Shown: positions 58,578 to 64,000 of the stretch, piece by piece
Position numbering within the stretch: the first letter of the stretch is position 1
Layout: each line of letters begins with the position of its first letter
Source of the DNA: Lineus longissimus
Lineage: Eukaryota > Nemertea > Pilidiophora > Heteronemertea > Lineidae
Assembly (NCBI RefSeq): GCF_910592395.1
Contig: NC_088314.1
Span: 3,164,001-3,228,000, forward strand
Length of the DNA: 64,000 bases
Direction of reading: 5' to 3'
The notes under the pieces: generated by a model
What the model was told of the DNA's origin: nothing
Databases searched by the model: none
The model's input: the letters and a program-made list of their open reading frames with translations, nothing else
Position numbers and translations under genes: made by a program

Positions 58578-61500
58578 CTTAGTCAATGAGGATGAACAAA
58601 AAAATGGCTGTAATGCAACCATACTTGATGGCAACAAAAAAATGTTTCTTCATCATCTTAGATTCCACTTTCTAAAATTGGACTCCTCAAGTGTATATCA
58701 TCATGGTTTTCCCTCCCTGTTTTCTCGCCCAGTTCAGCTTGTTTGAGAAGTCTGTCCGGAATTCACCAAGAAGACCTGGCTCTCGAACTCAAAGCTTAAG
58801 GAATGATGAGGATAATGTTGTGTATCTTGTTCACCCAGCCACTATCACGTACGCAGTGGGTCCTCCTCAATTTGTCTAAAGTTCACCCACGAGACCTGAC
58901 TACTTTCAGAAAGCAATAGAATCAACCAAGATGGCTCCTCATCTCGTTTGTTCATCATTCACATCATCTAATGTCATATTGTGTCTTGGGAATTTCATCA
59001 ACTTCTCATCCAACTTTAGATAAAGTTCTTTGATTGCTTTCTCATGCAAAGTTAAACAAGTCTACTTGGCCCAACTCTGCCCCAATGAATTTCACTGAAG
59101 GACATTCACAGCTCACTGGTTCCTTTATCAGGTTCAAGTCTCATGGAATTGTAGATCACTGTAGCTTGGACATTTTTAACCATGACCCATGGCGTGTTTG
59201 AATAAGAGGAGTTGAGTATTCCCTGAGCTGAATCTCGGGGAGGATTCTTCCCCAAAAGAAGTACCGGGTATTACTTGTAAAAATATCAGCAATTAGAACC
59301 CCCTCCGACACTGTTATGTGTGGCTTTCTTTATGCGCGTTGCTGATTTATGTGTTCGGAAAATGCAGTTGTGCCAGTGGTAGGAATTGGCTGTACTGATT
59401 TATGTTGTCAGGTACAATTATGAGAAGTACAATGGCTCGTAGTCATGCAAGGTCATGGCAATTTCAAATGCACCTGAGGGATTTGCACCAATGGTAGATT
59501 AAAATTATTGAATATCTTTCAAGGTAGAAAAACAAAAAGCACCGAGAAAACGTCGATGGCCTTGGTATTTTGCAGGTTCCGCCTTTTTGAGAAATAAAAT
59601 CCAAAATGTATTTGGAAATGGGAGTATTTTCATTGCACAAAATGTTGCATGTAGTATGCGGCCAGATCACCAACGTCCCTGATCAAATTTTATCTGCTTA
59701 TATCCAGCTTTTTTCTGCTTCTATCCGTTTTTGTGCAAAGCGTGCACATTTCGAAATACAACAGCAAGTATATCTAGGGAATATAATCAAGGGATATAGT
59801 CAACAGTGACAAATCCTAGCATGCTCCAATCAGAAGGAGACAAGAGATATAGTTCACTGATAGCCAACAAACTTAATTAAAATCGGAGGCGGGATTGTGC
59901 GCAATGTCATTCTTGTTATGGCATGAAATCCCTGTCTCTGACATGGCTGACACTCTTGTATACACAAAGGACTCAAGCCGTCACTGATATGTAACCGTGT
60001 CTACAATCATTTTAACCCTTTGAGTCTCATCAGTGTTACAAAGTACCAATTGCCTTTTCTCTTTCACATCGGAGTTCAAAATTGGAAAGTGCCATCTTGT
60101 TTTACTCAGGTTTCCGAGTATGGCCAGACCTGCATAAGTTCACCTCCTCCATAGTGTTCTTTCTTCACATCCTCAACTTCATTAGTAGTGAATTACGATG
60201 CTGCCGTAAACTATATATAGCCCCGGTCACGTCAGGCACATGCTAACAATATGAAACATGCATCAAGTTAATGTCTAAAATATTCATAAAATCACCCGAC
60301 AACTGCACTTTTACCATGTTTTGATTTCATTGTCATAGCAACTGGATATAACAATAATTAATGAGGCTTGTTAATTGCCTGTGTGACCAGTGTTGGAAAG
60401 GTATCTAAGTCACTTATTCTCACTGTAAGGGCATTTAGCTGAAATGTACTGAAGATTTATGATTATATATATTTAAGTTGGCTCACAGTTTGTAGCACAG
60501 GTAATTATTCTGGAGCAATGCCACAAGGATGAGCTTTGCTTTGAAGGAGTTTCACCCCCCAATGTCCTTGATACTGACAGAAATCCTGCAATTAATTTTC
60601 ACATCCAATGACTTTCTATACTTTCCCCATTTAGCTGAGAGTAATTGGCAGTTATTGATTGTGTTCTACACCTATAATTACAAAAGATAAGAACACTGAT
60701 AGAAAATGTTATCCTAGTAATGACATCACTTCAATCAAACATGGCGAGATGAAATTTACTGATTTCTCTCTTCGAGCAAATGACATTATTTCTCAGTCGA
60801 TTTCTTTACAGTTATTCACTTTATCAATTTTGATATTTGTAGAATTTCACAAAATCAGATATTTGGTGATGCTCGGAGTGTTTTAGCGATTTATTTGTTA
60901 TTTTGATTAGATTTATTTGGGATATGACAAAAAACAACAAATTCTTGAACTTGTAAACGAAGATTTTCCAAAAGTTTTGATTCAGAATTATTTGAATGGC
61001 CAAAAGTATCACTGACTCAATCAAAAATCAAGTTGAAGATATTTCAGAATAAACACTGTCAGTTCCTTTAATTCGTGGTAGAATTTTATGACTTATGCTT
61101 GGTGATAACATGTGGCATATCAACAAGTAAGGCTATATCCTAGCATCATTCAGCAATGATGTATCATATCAAGAATATCCAATATGTGACTTGTTGGTGC
61201 CCACTTTCTATTCAATTGTTGCTGAGACAGGATCTGGTCAGTTGGTCATTTAAGTCTCTGCAAAGATGATGTATATGAAATTGGTATGTTCCTCTCTCTC
61301 TTATAACGTTCAAGTATGAAATATTGGTCATACTTGTACAAGTTATGTTATATCAAATCTTTGTTATGAACCAGATATCTGTCGCGGGTTATGTATCGTT
61401 TAGTGTTATTCACTTCCGTCCTGGCATTGACTTCAGTTGTTCCTCCTCAGATCTGAGGATGGTGAGCTGTCGGATCTGAGCGGCCTCTTCAGAAATAGTT

Positions 61501-62600
61501 GGAGTATGTGACTGGTGGTAACAGTCGTGCCCAAAAATATCTGATTACATATATGCCTGGATGTCATATAAGTGACAGAACCCATTTAAAGACTGGCCAT
61601 TATAAGTTTGATATGGAGCTTATATCTTCGATAACACCAAGGTCTCTATGTACTGTACAATGTTTTCCATCAATGAAATATCAAATACAGGGAATGTTGG
61701 TGTCAAAATAAGACAGTGTAAGACAATAAAGGAGGCAGGTTTGATCACCTATCAAATATGATGGTCATTGGGCTTATGTCTTCATTCTGAAGGGTATTTG
61801 GTATTGTTTGAAACAAGTGATGTCTCGAGTTATCAGTTGTATATAAATCTTAGTCAAACTTAAAAAGAAACAGTAACATTAATGCAAGAGTGTTCTACAA
61901 TGGTAAGGAACAAAAGCCTGGATGAATTAACTCAAAGTTGATACATTTGATAACGGAGTTATGAAAATTGTATTGGGAATCACTGCATTACTTGAACGAT
62001 TTTAATCAAGACAACTTCGATATTAGCCAATTATGTGCTGTTGAGATATGAGAGCTGGGAAACAACGTGGGACATTTGGGAGCCATTGATTGTCATTTTG
62101 ATGCTCCGTTTATTGATATAAGAATGGAATTTTAGAGCTGAGATCAGTTATTTTGATAGATATTTTGAGGCAATGTTATGAGCATTCATTCATACGTCAA
62201 GTTCTAGAGCATGATGGGTGTGAGTTTATTCCCGAGTATTGTTATGTAACGATGTGTTTGATAATGCAGAAGTCATCAGTGTTGCTGTCATTTAGGTTTC
62301 CGTATCGGTCAAACAAGTGGGTTATTGATATCGATGCAGGACGAAGAGAATCCTTGGAGCAGTTCTTCTTAAAGTTGAACAAACAACTTACAAAATCGAC
62401 ACATAGACTATTGAAGAAGCAACTTTACACTTTACCATTACCGCCGTGTGTTTGTGTTGTGAAGTAGGAGTGCATACATTTCTGATACCACAAACTGTTA
62501 GCTTTAATCTATCATCAATAGAACCCAAAAACTGTTGCAGCTTTTCGAATGTAAAAGCGTTTGAATATGGCAAGTGTTAGTATAGCCATAGCGTATGAAA
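58578..62600. other. Stretch without a supportable gene
   Basis: Frames at 59464, 59606, 60659, 61499 and 62153 lack splice context and family resemblance. A C/EBP-like 'gattgtgcgcaatg' occurs near 59893 and an (AT)n tract near 60463. Otherwise AT-rich unique sequence. Confidence 0.4.
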
Positions 62601-62697
62601 ACGGAGCCATCCCTTGGTAACCCGGCGGCAAAAGCTGTCAGTTTCGATCTATTATCAGCAGTCTGCAGAAGCCATCGCATGATATGGTTGGTGAGAC

Positions 62698-63020
62698 CTA
62701 ATGGTCCAAAACAAATGCTCGAGATATGAAGAACTCAACCTCATGGAATATGGTGCCAAGCATCAGAGAACCGCTTTTATGAAAGTGGCAAAATTTTGAG
62801 AGATTAGCCTGTCGAGACTTAGCGACCAGCCTCGAGGGATTGATATGTTTAGTAAATGATGTTTGGGGTGTCAGAGCAACAGCCGCTCTGGCCTTATCTG
62901 TCAGGTCTGACCTTTTCCGAGGTGTTATGATGACCACTCTGGGCGTATCTGATAGAAAGGTGGCAGGGGCTTTAGCACTTGTGCTTCCGACTTGTTTTAG
63001 ACATCTCAATGTACTTTGAG
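62698..63020. other. Region open on both strands, coding unclear
   Basis: The minus strand has a 103-codon frame (…SDTPRVVIITPRKRSDL…) and the plus strand a 71-codon frame over the same bases (...SLEGLICLVNDVWGVRAT...) ending in TGA at about 63019. Composition is mildly CpG-rich. Neither has a convincing splice acceptor, and I recognise neither. One may be a real exon; the sequence alone does not decide. Confidence 0.15.
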
Positions 63021-64000
63021 AGAGGTTGTGTGTGTTGATGGTTCAGGTCACGGTTTTCTGATTGAAAGGTTGTAGTTTGGTTGCCTCATTCAGCAAATCA
63101 GTCATTTCTCCTTTAAAGCGGAACATTCTGCACCCATGGGTATACCAGAGAGAATCATGGAAAGTTACTTGCACCCAATCCCTAGACGGAGTGCAAGGAA
63201 TCCGGCATTTGTCTAGCAAAGAATACCCCGAAAGCTCACTGTGCTGTGCTGTTTATATGCAACATCTCCTTTCATGGGGATAATATTCCATCATCACCAC
63301 AACAGCGTGCTGCATTGATCGCCCTGATCATCTCGTTAATCATCCAACCTACCATACGAGATAATCACCTACACAAAGGGTTAACCGGGGGTCAATTACC
63401 GTGGTCCTTGGACACACTTCCTAAGATCCTTTGAGATCTAAGGACTCTAACCATTTGTTTACGTTCCTTAGCAACTTAATTGTCTTGTCTTGGTCGTGGA
63501 TGCACTGACGATCATTGCTCGATTAAATTTTTCTGATCCGTATCTTTCCGTCAGAGGTGATCTTTATATAGTTGGTGGAAAGTGCGGCAACTGGTGGCTG
63601 TCCCGCACGATAATGGCTGATTAGTACCAGCGGGGCGAGTGAGGTTTATGGTACGGTGCAGCGGACAACTCCATGGTTCCACGCTGGGTGAAATCTATCA
63701 AGAACGACCTGTTTAATTCTGTGTAATGGATATATGCTGCAAGGTGCTGCAGATGGAGAACTATTTCAGGCTAGCGACTGCCAAGGTAGGGATTGAACAA
63801 TCATCCTCTTTGCAATAATAATGGATATCAACTCCAAACTATTAAGTGGATGGGTATTTCTTGGGTTTTCCCCATTAATCTGTTTGTGCCTCTCAAATCC
63901 ATTCAAATTATATTTGGTATTGAGATATCAGTAGGTTCATTTGAATTACCATTTTAATTTAGATGAGTCATTCAAAGCTTTATGATAATGAGAGAGCTGA
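63021..64000. other. Stretch without a supportable gene; CpG-richer patch at 63580-63780
   Basis: Between about 63580 and 63780 CpG words increase ('gtgcggcaactggtggctg', 'accagcggggcgagtg'), which could mark a promoter or exon. The frames there are shorter than 35 codons. The window ends without a resolved feature. Confidence 0.3.

Overview
The window looks like non-microbial, intron-rich eukaryotic DNA. It is AT-rich with locally CpG-rich islands, has no long open reading frame that is not repeat-derived, no operons, no rRNA and no recognisable transposase or reverse transcriptase. The repeats point to an invertebrate, most plausibly a lophotrochozoan such as a mollusc or brachiopod. The clues are frequent TACATGTA-type palindromes, a (CGT)n tract leading into 302-bp monomers, a tRNA-headed SINE-like unit, and an AAT-rich relict ending in an 'AGCGC' motif. 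That taxonomic placement is inference and rests on no search.

Layout. 0-4 kb: a 167-bp tandem duplication, a homeodomain/TCF-rich putative conserved element, a 34-bp minisatellite of 14 units in register, and two arrays of the same pyrimidine/purine minisatellite in opposite orientation. The second array sits in a unit (3705-4006) that recurs at 46622-47042. 4.4-8.6 kb: CpG-rich promoter-like patches, including a two-exon candidate for a 39-residue membrane-type microprotein. 9.6-11.2 kb: (CGT)26 followed by 4.7 copies of a 302-bp satellite; the first three complete copies and the fourth each hold a DR3-type nuclear-receptor motif. 12-29 kb: mostly intergenic or intronic sequence with scattered exon candidates, a decayed-looking coding tract (24.4-25.4 kb) and degenerate duplications. 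29.1-30.0 kb: a CpG-rich patch with inverted CCCATAATGC motifs followed by a convincing splice acceptor and short terminal reading frame. 30-45 kb: largely empty, with a three-unit repeat, a SINE-like unit and a strong hairpin. 45.5-53.8 kb: the best gene model, on the plus strand, with a CpG-rich possible first exon and four short exons in compatible phase. 57.6-58.6 kb: minus-strand exon candidates with an 83-bp intron.

No gene could be assigned to a known family. Exon calls rest only on splice signals, open frames and phase, and should be read as hypotheses. The most distinctive findings are the dispersed element with an internal expandable pyrimidine array, the DR3-bearing 302-bp satellite, and the small spliced gene model at 51-54 kb.
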